The notes: generated by a model from the sequence alone, not told the origin. A stretch of DNA of 64,000 nucleotides from Gammaproteobacteria bacterium (GCA_016209015.1 JACQWY010000018.1:1-64000); one strand, 5' to 3'. Shown: positions 1 to 8,500, counted from the first letter of the stretch. Numbers and translations are program-made.

Positions 1-76
1 AAGTTATTGAAACCGACCCCCGAAAATATTCGGAAAAATAGGTTAAGATGATGATCTTTCTCACATGAGAAACTAT
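1..76. other. AT-rich flank, probable end of an integrated element
   Basis: These bases are far richer in A and T than the rest of the window, which is strongly GC-rich. The AT-rich stretch stops exactly where tRNA-Asn-like sequence begins at position 77. No gene is visible. I infer that this is the terminal part of a genomic island or prophage lying to the left of the window; no integrase can be seen here. Confidence 0.4.
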
Positions 77-121
77 CTGTTAATCACTGGGTCGGCGGTT
101 CGAGCCCGTCCCGGGGAGCCA
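77..121 (+). other. 3' half of a tRNA-Asn(GUU) gene (attachment-site remnant)
   Basis: The sequence matches tRNA-Asn from position 32 of the anticodon loop to the end: CTGTTAA loop with anticodon GTT at 79-81, variable region, a T-arm with stem GGCGG/CCGTC around loop TTCGAGC (94-110), acceptor strand CCGGGGA, discriminator G and encoded CCA (119-121). The 5' half is absent: upstream bases neither pair with the anticodon 3' stem nor supply a TCCCCGG acceptor strand. A fragment that begins at the anticodon loop is the usual core of an att site used by tyrosine integrases. The matching complete tRNA should lie at the other end of the element. Confidence 0.72.
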
Positions 122-302
122 ATCAGAAAACGACGGTTTGAGACGTCCTCCTCGCCAGCGGCGACGGGCGACCGCTCGTTCCGGACCAGGCGGGGATCGG
201 CACAGGCGCAGCGCAGGATCCGCACGCCGGGTGCTTGCACCGGATGCCGACCGGAGCCGCTGACCAGGGGCCAGCCGCCTCGAATCCGGCCGCGGAGAAT
301 TC

Positions 303-881
303 ATGGAAGCCCTGCTCGTATCGACCTCCGTCGTCGCGCTCGCCGAAATCGGCGACAAGACCCAGCTCCTCGCGTTCGTGCTCGCGGCACGCTTCAAGAA
401 GCCCGTCCCGATCATCGCCGGCATCCTCGTCGCGACCTTGTTCAATCACGGCCTCGCGGGGGCGCTCGGCGCCTGGATTGTCGCGACGATCAGTCCCGAT
501 GTGTTGCGCTGGGTACTCGGCGTCTCGTTCATCGGGATGGCGATCTGGACCTTGATCCCGGACGAAATCGAAGAGGACGAAGCGCACTTCGCGCAGCGCT
601 TCGGCATCTTCGGCGCGACGCTCGTGACGTTCTTCCTGGCCGAGATGGGCGACAAGACGCAGCTCGCGACCGTCGCGATGGCGGCGCGCTTCGGCGATCC
701 CGTGATCGTCGTCGCCGGCACGACGCTCGGCATGCTGCTCGCCGACGTGCCTGCAGTCTTCCTCGGCGACAAGCTCGCGGGGAAGATTCCGATGAAGCTC
801 GTGCACTCGATCGCCGCGGGCATCTTCGCCCTGCTCGGCCTCGTGACCCTGCTCGGTGGTGCCGCGCGATTCGGGCTCTAG
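303..881 (+). CDS. GDT1/TMEM165 (UPF0016) family membrane cation transporter
   Basis: A 192-residue inner-membrane protein. It carries the two signature motifs of the family, EIGDKTQ at residues 15-21 and EMGDKTQ at 114-120, each at the start of one of two similar halves of three hydrophobic segments, with an acidic loop (about 87-94) between them. Family members export Mn2+ or exchange Ca2+ for protons; bacterial homologues such as MneA act as manganese exporters, so manganese efflux is the likely job. The ATG is preceded by GGAG. The gene is followed closely by a thioredoxin-like gene on the same strand, with no evident functional link. Confidence 0.9.
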   Translation: MEALLVSTSVVALAEIGDKTQLLAFVLAARFKKPVPIIAGILVATLFNHGLAGALGAWIVATISPDVLRWVLGVSFIGMAIWTLIPDEIEEDEAHFAQRFGIFGATLVTFFLAEMGDKTQLATVAMAARFGDPVIVVAGTTLGMLLADVPAVFLGDKLAGKIPMKLVHSIAAGIFALLGLVTLLGGAARFGL

Positions 882-921
882 CGCGCCGCCGACCGGGGCA
901 GCGCGAGTGCGATACCGGGCC

Positions 922-1452
922 ATGCCGCTCGTGATCGCCGCGGCGATCGCGCTGCTGTGGTTCGCCGTACGGATGACGAGCCCCGGCCATTCCGCTCCTG
1001 CCGCGCTCCCCGCCTTCAGCCTGCCGCGTCTCGACGCGCCGGAGTCGCTCGTCGATGCCAGCGCATTGCGCGGCCGGCCGCGCCTGCTGAACGTCTGGGC
1101 GAGCTGGTGCATCGGCTGCCGGCGCGAGCACGACGTGCTGCTCCGGCTCGCCCGCACCGGCACGATCGAAGTAAGCGGCATCGCTTGGCGTGACGATCCG
1201 CGCGACGCCAGGCGCTGGCTCGAGCAGCTCGGCAATCCGTTCGCGCTGGTGATGCTCGACGCGGACGGCGCGGTCGCTGCCCGGCTCGGCGTGACGGCTG
1301 CACCGGAATCGCTGTTGATCGGCGCAGACGGCGCCATACTGCGGCGCCATGCCGGCCCCCTGACGGAGGAAATCTGGCGCGCGGAGTTCGCGCCGGCGCT
1401 CAGTGCAGCGGTGCCGCCTGCCACTGCGGTGCCGGCGGCGAAGCCGCGCTGA
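922..1452 (+). CDS. TlpA/ResA/CcmG-like membrane-anchored thiol-disulfide oxidoreductase
   Basis: A 176-residue protein with an N-terminal membrane anchor (residues 1-16), a linker and a thioredoxin fold. The redox motif is WASWCIGCRREH, with C63 and C66. In System II cytochrome c biogenesis this type of protein reduces the CXXCH cysteines of apocytochromes in the periplasm, which fits the CcsA/ResB genes at 7670-9440 and the many cytochromes nearby. I chose ATG 922 because it starts directly at the anchor; an in-frame upstream start at 856 would overlap the preceding gene. The 3' end overlaps the converging cytochrome gene by 53 bases. Confidence 0.8.
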   Translation: MPLVIAAAIALLWFAVRMTSPGHSAPAALPAFSLPRLDAPESLVDASALRGRPRLLNVWASWCIGCRREHDVLLRLARTGTIEVSGIAWRDDPRDARRWLEQLGNPFALVMLDADGAVAARLGVTAAPESLLIGADGAILRRHAGPLTEEIWRAEFAPALSAAVPPATAVPAAKPR

Positions 1453-2356
1453 CCGCCGTCGCGACCGGCCCCTGGCCGGTGGCGAGCACGTCGCGCACGT
1501 AACTCAGGACCGCGTCCACACCCTCCGCGCCGAGCACGTCGCGCCAGGCGGGCATGGAGCTGTTCGGCACGCCGTCGTCGATCGCCCGGCGCAGATCCCG
1601 CTCGGGCATGCGCGCGACGTCGACGGAGCTCAGATCGCGCGGATGCGGTTCGAGGAAGCTCCCGATCCAGTTCCGGCCCGTGCCGTCGTCCGCATGGCAG
1701 AACGCGCAGTTCGCCGCGAAGAGCTCCGCGCCCCGGCGTTGCAGCGGAGTCCGGGCCGCCGCGCCGCGCGCGACGTCTCCACCCGGCCCACGCTGCCACG
1801 ACGGCGCCCCGACCCGTCCGCGGCCGAGGTCGTGACAGGCTACGCAGGCCGCGAGATAGAGCTGCCGCCCCGCGCGCTGCGTGGCCTCGAGCCGTTCGGG
1901 CGGTGTCGTGATCGCGAGCTCGCCGGTCGCGAACGGGAACGCCGCCGCATAGCGCTCGTGATCCGGCCACCCGTTCGCCGCGGTGTGATAGCGCGTCCGC
2001 TCGTGACGACGGTCCATCAGCTCGCCGCGCACGAAATCGACGACCGCGGCGATTTCCGCGGCCCGCAGCACGCGTCCGAATGCGGGCATCGCCGTGCCGG
2101 CGCGGCCGTTCGTCACCGAGGCGAGCATGCGCTCACGCGGCAGATCCTCACGCCGCGTGCCGGCGAAGTCGCGCGGCGGCGGATCGACGTAGGCGCGGGT
2201 CAGCGTCTGCGCATCGCCGGAATAACCGTGGCATTGATAGCAGTGGAAGTCGTAGATCTCGCGCCCGGCGCGGACCTCGGACGCGGCGGATGCCGTCACC
2301 GCCGCGATCGCACCGAGCAGCGCGATCGCGGCACGCGCGACGAAGCCCGGTCTCAC
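1400..2356 (-). CDS. Periplasmic triheme cytochrome c
   Basis: A 318-residue protein with a Sec signal (hydrophobic residues 7-25) and three heme-attachment motifs: CYQCH at 39-43, CVACH at 171-175 and CAFCH at 217-221. The first and third sit in cytochrome c class I-like domains with MPAFG or MPAW Met-ligand candidates. The start is a GTG overlapping the TGA of the upstream propeller gene (GTGA), implying translational coupling. It is the last gene of the minus-strand series beginning at 5689. The role is probably electron transfer; the partner is unknown. Confidence 0.85.
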   Translation of the reverse strand: MRPGFVARAAIALLGAIAAVTASAASEVRAGREIYDFHCYQCHGYSGDAQTLTRAYVDPPPRDFAGTRREDLPRERMLASVTNGRAGTAMPAFGRVLRAAEIAAVVDFVRGELMDRRHERTRYHTAANGWPDHERYAAAFPFATGELAITTPPERLEATQRAGRQLYLAACVACHDLGRGRVGAPSWQRGPGGDVARGAAARTPLQRRGAELFAANCAFCHADDGTGRNWIGSFLEPHPRDLSSVDVARMPERDLRRAIDDGVPNSSMPAWRDVLGAEGVDAVLSYVRDVLATGQGPVATAVSAASPPAPQWQAAPLH

Positions 2357-3681
2357 CGCAGGTTCTTGATGCGCGCGACGCCGCCGAAGCTGCCGACCCA
2401 CGCACTGCCGTCCGCGGACGTCGCCATCGAGAACACCGTGTTCGCGAACAGGCCGTCCTTCGTCGTGAACACCTTGAAGCCGTCCGCCGTCTTCAGCGCG
2501 AGGCCGTTGCTCGTACCGATCCAGAGGCGGCCCGCCGCGTCCTCGTGCAGCATGAAGACGTGATTGCCCGGCAGCCCGTCGGCGACGGTGTAGTTCTTCC
2601 AGTGCGTGCCGTCGAAGCGCGCGAGACCGCCGCCCCAGGTGCCGCACCAGACGATGCCGTCGCGATCGACGGTGAGCGCGACGATGTAGTTCGGGTTGTA
2701 GGCGACGTCGACGTTCTTCAGGCCCATTTCGCTCTTCTGGCGCGCGTGGTGGCTCGAATACTGCGCAGGATCGTTCTTGAACTGGATCTGGTCCTTCACG
2801 AGCGCGTAGTCCGCGCCGAGACCGTCCTCGTGCCGCCAGTGCGTCCACTGACCGTCCACGAAGCGCGCGAGTCCGCCTTCGGTCGCGAGCCAGATGGCGC
2901 CGCGCTGATCCGTGGTGAGCGCATAGACCCAGTCGTTCGGCAGGCCGCCGTCCGTGTTCTTCACCGTGTAGAGATCCCACTTCGAGCGATCCGTCAGCGC
3001 GCCGCCGCGCACGCGGTTCACGCCGGACCACGTCGCGATCCACACGTCGCCGTTCGCGGCCGCGAGCACGTCGTAGACGAAGGGATCGCCGAGGCCGTCC
3101 GGGATGTTGAAGATCTGCCAGCTCTCCTTCGCGGCATCGAACAGGGCCATGCCGCCGCCGTACGTGCCGACGACGAGGCGCTCGCCGATCTTGCCGACGT
3201 GGAAGATGCCGTTCGCGAGCAGTCCGCTGCGCAGATCGAAGAGGCGATATTCCTCGCTCTTCAGGTCGTAGCGCACGACGCCGCCCGACGTCCCGACCCA
3301 CAGCAGATCGCCGTCCGCGAGGATCGCCTTCACGTTGCGATCGCCCACCCGGAAATGCGTGTACGGCGCCTCGCCCTCCGTGCCCGCGGCATGCGCGACG
3401 CCCTCGCGCGGCGGGGCGACGGGCTCTGCGGGTGGCGCCTCGGCGTGCGCAGCGGCGACCGCCGGAGTGTGCGCGTCCGTGCGGCGCAGCGGCTCGGCAT
3501 GCGCCTGGGCCGGTGCGGGCCCCGGTTCATTCGCGGCGACCGGCGCAGGCGCGGGATCCTTCGCGGCGGCTCTCACCGGCGCGGCGACGGTGGCAGGCTG
3601 CCGCCCCGCGAAGTATCCGCCGGCCGCCGCGAGCACCGCGGTCAGCGTCAACACGGGCAACACGTATCTCGAATCGATCAC
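2353..3681 (-). CDS. Exported Reg_prop (two-component-regulator-type) beta-propeller protein
   Basis: A 442-residue protein with an N-terminal membrane anchor or signal (residues 6-25), an Ala/Pro-rich linker to about residue 100, then repeated blades of the pattern LWVGTSGGVVRYD, IWLATEGGLARF, VWCGTWGGGLARF and LWIGTSNGLALK. These are Reg_prop repeats, normally the periplasmic sensor half of hybrid histidine kinases, but no kinase is fused or adjacent. A GTG start follows GAGGTGAGCAG. The gene lies between a second propeller and a triheme cytochrome, so a scaffold or redox-complex role is possible; the function is not established. Confidence 0.82.
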   Translation of the reverse strand: MIDSRYVLPVLTLTAVLAAAGGYFAGRQPATVAAPVRAAAKDPAPAPVAANEPGPAPAQAHAEPLRRTDAHTPAVAAAHAEAPPAEPVAPPREGVAHAAGTEGEAPYTHFRVGDRNVKAILADGDLLWVGTSGGVVRYDLKSEEYRLFDLRSGLLANGIFHVGKIGERLVVGTYGGGMALFDAAKESWQIFNIPDGLGDPFVYDVLAAANGDVWIATWSGVNRVRGGALTDRSKWDLYTVKNTDGGLPNDWVYALTTDQRGAIWLATEGGLARFVDGQWTHWRHEDGLGADYALVKDQIQFKNDPAQYSSHHARQKSEMGLKNVDVAYNPNYIVALTVDRDGIVWCGTWGGGLARFDGTHWKNYTVADGLPGNHVFMLHEDAAGRLWIGTSNGLALKTADGFKVFTTKDGLFANTVFSMATSADGSAWVGSFGGVARIKNLR

Positions 3682-3690
3682 CTGCTCACC

Positions 3691-4758
3691 TCACTTCTGC
3701 GCGAGCCCGAGGCGGCTCACGCCTGCTTTCGTGCCGAGCCAGACCTCGCCGTTCGCGGCGCGGGCGATCGCATAGACGTTGTCGTCCGCGAGGCCGCTCG
3801 TGTGGTCGAACGTCTGCCATTGTCTGCCGTCGTAGCGCGAGGCACCGTGATTCGTGCCGAACCAGAGCGTGCCGTCCGCTTCGCGTCCGATGCTATAGAC
3901 GATGTTGCCCGCGAGCCCGTCGGCCGTGGTGAGATTCGTCCAGCGCCTGCCGTCGTAACGCGCCACACCCCCGCCCCAGGTGCCGGCCCACACCTGGCCT
4001 GCCGCGTCGATCGTCAGCGCGAACACATACCCCGGGTTGTAGGTCTCGTCGCCGGCGAGCGCGGTGTTCAAGTCGTGGCGCGTGCGCGTGCCGAGACCGG
4101 TATTGCGGCTCGCCGGCAGATTGCGCGAGTTCGGTGCGCCGAGCCCGTCGGCATGCGTCCAGTGACGCCACGTCTTGCCGTCGTGGAGCGAGATGCCGCC
4201 TTCCGTGCCGAACCAGACGCGCTGGCTCCGATCGACGGCGATCGCATAGACCCATTCGTTGACGAGCTCGTTCTTGTAGGTCGTGAACTTCATGGTCTCG
4301 AGATCGACGCTGTTCGCGCCCGCCCAGGTGCCGATCCACAGCGTGCCGTTCGCCTGCTCGGCGAACGCATAGCCCCAGTAGTCGGCGAGTCCGTGCATCG
4401 GGAAATAGACTTTCCAGACGTCGTCGCGGAAACGCGCGACACCGCCCGCGTTCGTGCCGAACCACTTGTAACCCCGGCTGTCGACGAACGTCGCGAAGAC
4501 GTATTCGTTCGCGAGGCCGTCCTTGCGCGTGTAAGTGTGGCGCGGTGTCTTCGTCGCGAGATCGATTTCGAGCACGCCCGTCGAGGTCCCGACCCACAGC
4601 GCGTCGCGCTGCGGCTCGAGCGCGAGCGAGCGGACGTAGATCGGATCGCCGACGCGGAACGTGTCGAGCACCTTCATCGTCGCGGTGGCCGGATCGCCGG
4701 CACGCCCGGCGCCTGCAAGCAGGACGAGGATGAACGCGAGGAGCGCGCGTACCGTCAA
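3691..4758 (-). CDS. Exported Reg_prop beta-propeller protein (paralogue of the next gene downstream)
   Basis: A 355-residue protein with a cleavable signal (residues 5-20) followed almost at once by propeller blades (LWVGTSTGVLEID, WFGTNAGGVARF, LWIGTWAGANSVD, VWFGTEGGISLHD, VWAGTWGGGVARYD, LWFGTNHGASRYD, VWLGTKAGVSRLG). Compared with its downstream neighbour it lacks the Ala/Pro linker. The best start is TTG 4758, overlapping the stop of the upstream monoheme cytochrome gene (TTGA), because it places the signal at the N-terminus. Two propellers in tandem among cytochromes suggest a periplasmic assembly, but no ligand can be inferred. Confidence 0.8.
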   Translation of the reverse strand: MTVRALLAFILVLLAGAGRAGDPATATMKVLDTFRVGDPIYVRSLALEPQRDALWVGTSTGVLEIDLATKTPRHTYTRKDGLANEYVFATFVDSRGYKWFGTNAGGVARFRDDVWKVYFPMHGLADYWGYAFAEQANGTLWIGTWAGANSVDLETMKFTTYKNELVNEWVYAIAVDRSQRVWFGTEGGISLHDGKTWRHWTHADGLGAPNSRNLPASRNTGLGTRTRHDLNTALAGDETYNPGYVFALTIDAAGQVWAGTWGGGVARYDGRRWTNLTTADGLAGNIVYSIGREADGTLWFGTNHGASRYDGRQWQTFDHTSGLADDNVYAIARAANGEVWLGTKAGVSRLGLAQK

Positions 4759-5060
4759 CGCAGAGTCCTCAGATAGGCGATGACGTCCATGATGTCCTCG
4801 TGCTTCAGCACGCCGCGATAGCCGGGCATGGCACGCTTGCCGTCGCTGATGCGCGAGAAGAGGACGGGGTCGGGCAACACGAGGCCCTGGCTGCGCTCGA
4901 AGTGCGGCGCGCCGGGCATCACGGGCCGGCCGTTCGGGCCATGACACGCGGCGCAATGCGCAGCGTAGAGATCCTTGCCCTTGAACACGCTGCCCGCGTG
5001 TGTGCCGGGAACGATGGCGGCGAGGAGCAGCATACCGAGGCGGATCCGGACGCTGTTCAT
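4755..5060 (-). CDS. Small monoheme cytochrome c
   Basis: A 101-residue class I cytochrome c with a signal peptide (residues 1-22), heme motif CAACH at 36-40 and a Met-ligand candidate in KRAMPGY. The size and the IAYLRTL C-terminal helix are typical of a soluble periplasmic shuttle. The ATG overlaps the TGA of the Sel1 gene (ATGA), so it is coupled to it. Likely a mobile electron carrier for the multiheme proteins encoded nearby. Confidence 0.88.
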   Translation of the reverse strand: MNSVRIRLGMLLLAAIVPGTHAGSVFKGKDLYAAHCAACHGPNGRPVMPGAPHFERSQGLVLPDPVLFSRISDGKRAMPGYRGVLKHEDIMDVIAYLRTLR

Positions 5061-5689
5061 CACGGCGCCGGCACGCTGCTCTGCTTCGCGCGCTGCGCGT
5101 ACTCCCCGGCCCGTGCGGGATCCGCCGTGAGTCCGAGCTCGCCGCGCGTATATGCGCCGGCGAGACGCTCCGCCGCCCAGGCGCCGCCCGGAAGCTCGAC
5201 TGCGGACCGTACGAGACGGAGTGCGCGCGCCGGGTCGGGCTCGACGCCGAGGCCGCCCTGCTCGTAGGCGCTCGCGAGCGCCTGCAGCGCCCCCTGGTGT
5301 CCGGCCGCGGCGGCCTGCTCGAACCACTTGCGCGCGGCGGCATCGTCGCGCTTCACGCCCTCCCCGATCGCATACATGTGTGCGAGCCCGTACGCGCCGG
5401 CCGGTGATCCCTGATCCGCCGCCTTCCGATACCAGGCGACCGCTTCCTCGTTCAGCTCGGAATAATCGAGGATGTCGCCGAGCCGCACCTGCGCCGGCGC
5501 ATAGCCCTGCTCGGCGGCGCGGCGGTAGGAGGCGATCGCGCCCACGATGTCGCCCTGCGTGAACGCGGCCTGACCGGCGGCCGCATCGGCTGCCGCATCG
5601 GCGTGTACGGAGGACGACACGACGGCGCCGGCGAACAGCAGGAGCGCGGCGACGCGTGGCCGTCGCGATGATCGATGTGCGGAAATCAA
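5060..5689 (-). CDS. Exported Sel1-like (TPR-type) repeat protein
   Basis: About 209 residues: a signal segment (VAALLLFAGAVVSSSVHA) followed by SLR/TPR helices of the form AIASYRRAAEQGYAPAQVRLG, AVAWYRKAADQGSPAGAYGL and ARKWFEQAAAAGHQGALQAL. Such solenoids bind other proteins. I chose TTG 5689 because GGAGGA lies just before it; a GTG at 5701 is the alternative. It leads the four-gene series with the monoheme cytochrome and the two propellers, so it may help to assemble that periplasmic complex. Confidence 0.78.
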   Translation of the reverse strand: MISAHRSSRRPRVAALLLFAGAVVSSSVHADAAADAAAGQAAFTQGDIVGAIASYRRAAEQGYAPAQVRLGDILDYSELNEEAVAWYRKAADQGSPAGAYGLAHMYAIGEGVKRDDAAARKWFEQAAAAGHQGALQALASAYEQGGLGVEPDPARALRLVRSAVELPGGAWAAERLAGAYTRGELGLTADPARAGEYAQRAKQSSVPAP

Positions 5690-5732
5690 GGCTTCCTCCA
5701 CGGCGCGAGGCCCGATGCCCCGGCGCCACCCC

Positions 5733-6677
5733 TCAAGGCTTTTCCGATTTATTCCCCGCCGCGGCGATAAAGTTCACGTAGACGTATTCGGCGAGGTTCG
5801 CGATCTGCTGGTCCGAGAGCACCTTGCCCCAGGCCGGCATCTCGCGGCCCACCACGCCGTCGCGGATGCCGGCGAAGAGCCGCGCCCGATCGTAAGTCGC
5901 CCGCGTCGCCGGATGGATGAAGTTGCGGGGCTTCGGATAGATGAAGTACGCGCGCGGGCCGTTGCCGTCGCCTGCGATGCCGTGGCAGCCGATGCAATTC
6001 TGCACGTAGAACGCCTGGCCGAGCGCGGCGTCCGCCACGATGTTCGCGGGATAGGGGCCGGCCGCCGGCGCGGTCACGCTGGCCGCGGCGACCTTCATGA
6101 ACGTGGTGCGGATGTAGTCGACGACGGCCGCGACGTCCTCCGGCGGCAACTGCCGCGAGAACGAGGTCATCGCCGTTCCGGGCCGGCCGTAAGTGACGGA
6201 GGCGATCATGCGTTCGCGCGAGAGATCCTCGCGCGCCGCGGGGGCGGTGAAATTGCGCGGCGGCGGATTCAAGGATTTCTCGCCCCATACCGCACCGGCG
6301 CCGTTGTCGCCGTGGCAGACGCTGCAGTTCGTCGCGAAGATGCGCGCGCCGCGGCCGGCATCGCCGTCGCGCGCGGCCATGAAGCGGCCGCGGATGTAAT
6401 CGACGAGCGAGGCGATCTCCGGCGCGGACAGCCGGCTCGACCATCCGACCATCGCCGTGCCCGGACGGCCGTTCGAAACCGAGGCGATCATGCGCTCGCG
6501 CGAGAGCTCGGCGGCGGCGGCACTCGCGGTGAAATCGCGCGGCGGCGGCTGCATGCCGCCGCGCACGTGCGAATTCCCGTCACCCGCGTCGCCGTGGCAC
6601 ACGGAGCAGTTCGAGGCATAGAGGCGCTCGGGCGACTCCTGCGCGCCGGCCGCCGCCGCCATCGCGAGCAGCAGCAT
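5733..6677 (-). CDS. Three-domain (triheme) cytochrome c
   Basis: A 314-residue protein with a signal peptide and three successive class I cytochrome c domains, with motifs CSVCH (24-28), CSVCH and CIGCH. The first two domains are close duplicates sharing the GRPGTAM Met-ligand region; the third uses VVGREMPAWG. This resembles the cytochrome subunits that accept electrons from periplasmic dehydrogenases or pass them to oxidases. ATG 6677 gives a proper signal; an in-frame upstream start at 6800 would translate through the palindrome at 6691-6703. That palindrome sits only 14 bases before the start. Confidence 0.84.
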   Translation of the reverse strand: MLLLAMAAAAGAQESPERLYASNCSVCHGDAGDGNSHVRGGMQPPPRDFTASAAAAELSRERMIASVSNGRPGTAMVGWSSRLSAPEIASLVDYIRGRFMAARDGDAGRGARIFATNCSVCHGDNGAGAVWGEKSLNPPPRNFTAPAAREDLSRERMIASVTYGRPGTAMTSFSRQLPPEDVAAVVDYIRTTFMKVAAASVTAPAAGPYPANIVADAALGQAFYVQNCIGCHGIAGDGNGPRAYFIYPKPRNFIHPATRATYDRARLFAGIRDGVVGREMPAWGKVLSDQQIANLAEYVYVNFIAAAGNKSEKP

Positions 6678-6690
6678 GCCGGCGAGTAAC

Positions 6691-6703
6691 GTGACTAAGT
6701 CAC
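6691..6703. promoter_or_regulatory. GTGAC-N3-GTCAC palindrome (candidate CRP-family operator, copy 1)
   Basis: Perfect 13-base palindrome with arms GTGAC/GTCAC around TAA (TTA on the other strand). It lies 14 bases upstream of the triheme cytochrome ATG at 6677. The same motif recurs at 21803 and 23918. The CRP-family regulator at 21891-22547 is the obvious candidate binder. Its closeness to the start codon would suit repression, or a start further downstream than assumed. Confidence 0.6.
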
Positions 6704-6926
6704 AGAAGGTTTTCGATCGCGTGAGGTCGTGGGCGGGGATCCCGTTCGTCGCGGCTCGCGGACATCCGGGCCGCAGCTCTCTGCGCTGCGTTCGAGTCAC
6801 CGGTATGACCGTCAGCCCGGGTAATGGACTGCGTGTCGAATCATGCTGCCTGATCTGTTCGACTCGTCGCTGCGCGACGAGCGGGACGAATCTTAACGGA
6901 TCACGTGCAGGGGCGGGAAGCCGGCT

Positions 6927-7457
6927 TCAGTTCAGATGACAGCCGAGACAGAGCCCGGTGCCGCCGCGGCCGCTCGCGAGACGTTTGTCGGCGAGACACT
7001 GGCCCGCGAGCACCGCGCTGCTGTCCATCGTCGCGAGCTCGCGCACGTCGTGCTTCTCGAGTTGATGGCAGCTCACGCAGCTCGTGCGGCCGTCGACGAG
7101 GCGTATCTCGGTGCCGAGCTCTTCGCTGCGGCGATAGGACGAGGGATCGCGGCGCACCACGTCGTCGTAACGCGTGCCGACGGGATGACTCGCAGGCGGC
7201 GCGCCCGCGGCCTGCGCTTCGATGACGAGCGCGGGCGGCATGCGGTTCACCGCGGCATGACACAGGAGACACGCCCGGCCGACGCTGTCCGCTTCCGCGG
7301 GCCCGGCCGCGACCTGTTGCGTCGGGCTCGCGACCGGCCCGTCCGTCACGGCCGCTTTCAGGCGCGCGAGGAAGTCGCCCGCACCGGCCTCGCTCGAAAT
7401 CACGAGCGTGCACAGCGCGAAGGCGGTCGGCAGGTATCGGAGAAACTTGTGCACCAC
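6927..7457 (-). CDS. Triheme cytochrome c, exported
   Basis: A 176-residue protein with a signal peptide (KFLRYLPTAFALCTLVISSEAGA) and motifs CLLCH, CVSCH and a C-terminal CLGCH that ends the protein. Spacing and low hydrophobicity recall NapB/NrfB-like or doubled-CXXCH periplasmic carriers, but no family is certain. It starts at a GTG. About 210 bases separate it from ccsA upstream and 249 bases from the next cytochrome gene downstream; no terminator or other gene is evident in those gaps. Confidence 0.8.
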   Translation of the reverse strand: MVHKFLRYLPTAFALCTLVISSEAGAGDFLARLKAAVTDGPVASPTQQVAAGPAEADSVGRACLLCHAAVNRMPPALVIEAQAAGAPPASHPVGTRYDDVVRRDPSSYRRSEELGTEIRLVDGRTSCVSCHQLEKHDVRELATMDSSAVLAGQCLADKRLASGRGGTGLCLGCHLN

Positions 7458-7669
7458 GTGCTCTTCCGCGTCTCGAGTTTGAGAGGGATCGGCGCTGCGC
7501 CAGGGGCGCCGCGTCGCTGTCGCGTACGTGATTTCGGTCGCAGGAGAGTCGGTCTTGATGCGTCGGGCGCCCGGCTGCGGGACATGCCGCAGAACACGCG
7601 CCGAAAACAGATTTCAGTGCACGGCGCCCTGTGGAGACGGAGCGCGGTGCCGCTAACGGCGCGCCCGGA

Positions 7670-8500
7670 TCAGCCGAGGCCTTTGTGAGGCGCGAGGCTC
7701 AGGAACGGCATGCCGAAGAACGTGAGGAACGCGAGGCCGAAGACGGCCACGACGAGGCACCAGCCGAGCGGCCGCGGGATCGACCAGGCGAGGCGCAGAT
7801 GGAGGGCGACGGCCATCACGAGCCAGGTGAGGAAGGCGGAGGTCTCGAGCGGATCCCAGGCCCACCAGCGGCCCCAGGTATCGTTCGCCCACACCGCGCC
7901 GGCGACGAGCATCGCACCGTGACAGAGGAAGGCGAGCGTCATCGTCTGCCACAGGTGCCGCTCGACGGCCTCGCTGCACGCGGCCGGCATGCGCTGCCGG
8001 GCGCGGAGGTCCCAGAGCAGCCCGCCGGCCCAGCCGAGCGCGATCGTGCAGAGACCGAGGAAGATTTTGCCGAAGCCGACGTGCGCCCACAGCCAGGGAT
8101 TCCCGAAGCTCGCGGGCAGCGGCGCGGGCGCCTTCGAGACCTGCGTCGACCACAGTGCGAGCAGCACGACGGCGAGCAGCGCGATGCGCAGCGCTGCACG
8201 CGCCTCGGTCACCCGCGTCGCGACGACAAGCGCGACGACGCCGAGCGTGCAGAGATTGCTGATCTGCACTTCGAACAGGGTGAGGAACGGGCCGTGCCCG
8301 ACCGCGAGCCAGCGCACCGCGACGAGGCTCGCGTAGACGAGCGCCGCGATCGCCGTGAACCACAGCGCGAGGCCCGCGCGCGGCCCGTCACGGAGACTCG
8401 CGAGCCAGGCCGCGCCGTAACAACCGGCCCCGCTCCAGCACAGCGCGGACTCAAGCACGCGCGCCGCTGCCGTCACGCGCGAAGCCGCGCGCGCGCTCAC
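7670..8500 (-). CDS. ccsA: Cytochrome c biogenesis protein CcsA/ResC (System II heme handling)
   Basis: A 276-residue polytopic membrane protein with about eight hydrophobic segments and the WWD heme-binding signature WGRWWAWDPLET near residue 210. Conserved histidines flank the motif. With ResB it delivers heme to apocytochromes on the periplasmic side and forms the two thioether bonds. It overlaps the resB gene by 50 bases if the GTG at 8500 is the start; GTGs at 8476 and 8461 are alternatives. The pair is embedded in the cytochrome locus and probably matures its products. Confidence 0.9.
   Translation of the reverse strand: MSARAASRVTAAARVLESALCWSGAGCYGAAWLASLRDGPRAGLALWFTAIAALVYASLVAVRWLAVGHGPFLTLFEVQISNLCTLGVVALVVATRVTEARAALRIALLAVVLLALWSTQVSKAPAPLPASFGNPWLWAHVGFGKIFLGLCTIALGWAGGLLWDLRARQRMPAACSEAVERHLWQTMTLAFLCHGAMLVAGAVWANDTWGRWWAWDPLETSAFLTWLVMAVALHLRLAWSIPRPLGWCLVVAVFGLAFLTFFGMPFLSLAPHKGLG

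Noticed and set aside
77-121. Functional tRNA-Asn gene
   Set aside because: The acceptor 5' strand, D-arm and anticodon 5' stem are missing, so it cannot fold as a tRNA.
2080-4776. 898-codon open frame on the plus strand
   Set aside because: It is antisense to the two propeller genes, which have clear repeats and signals; composition shows it to be a shadow.
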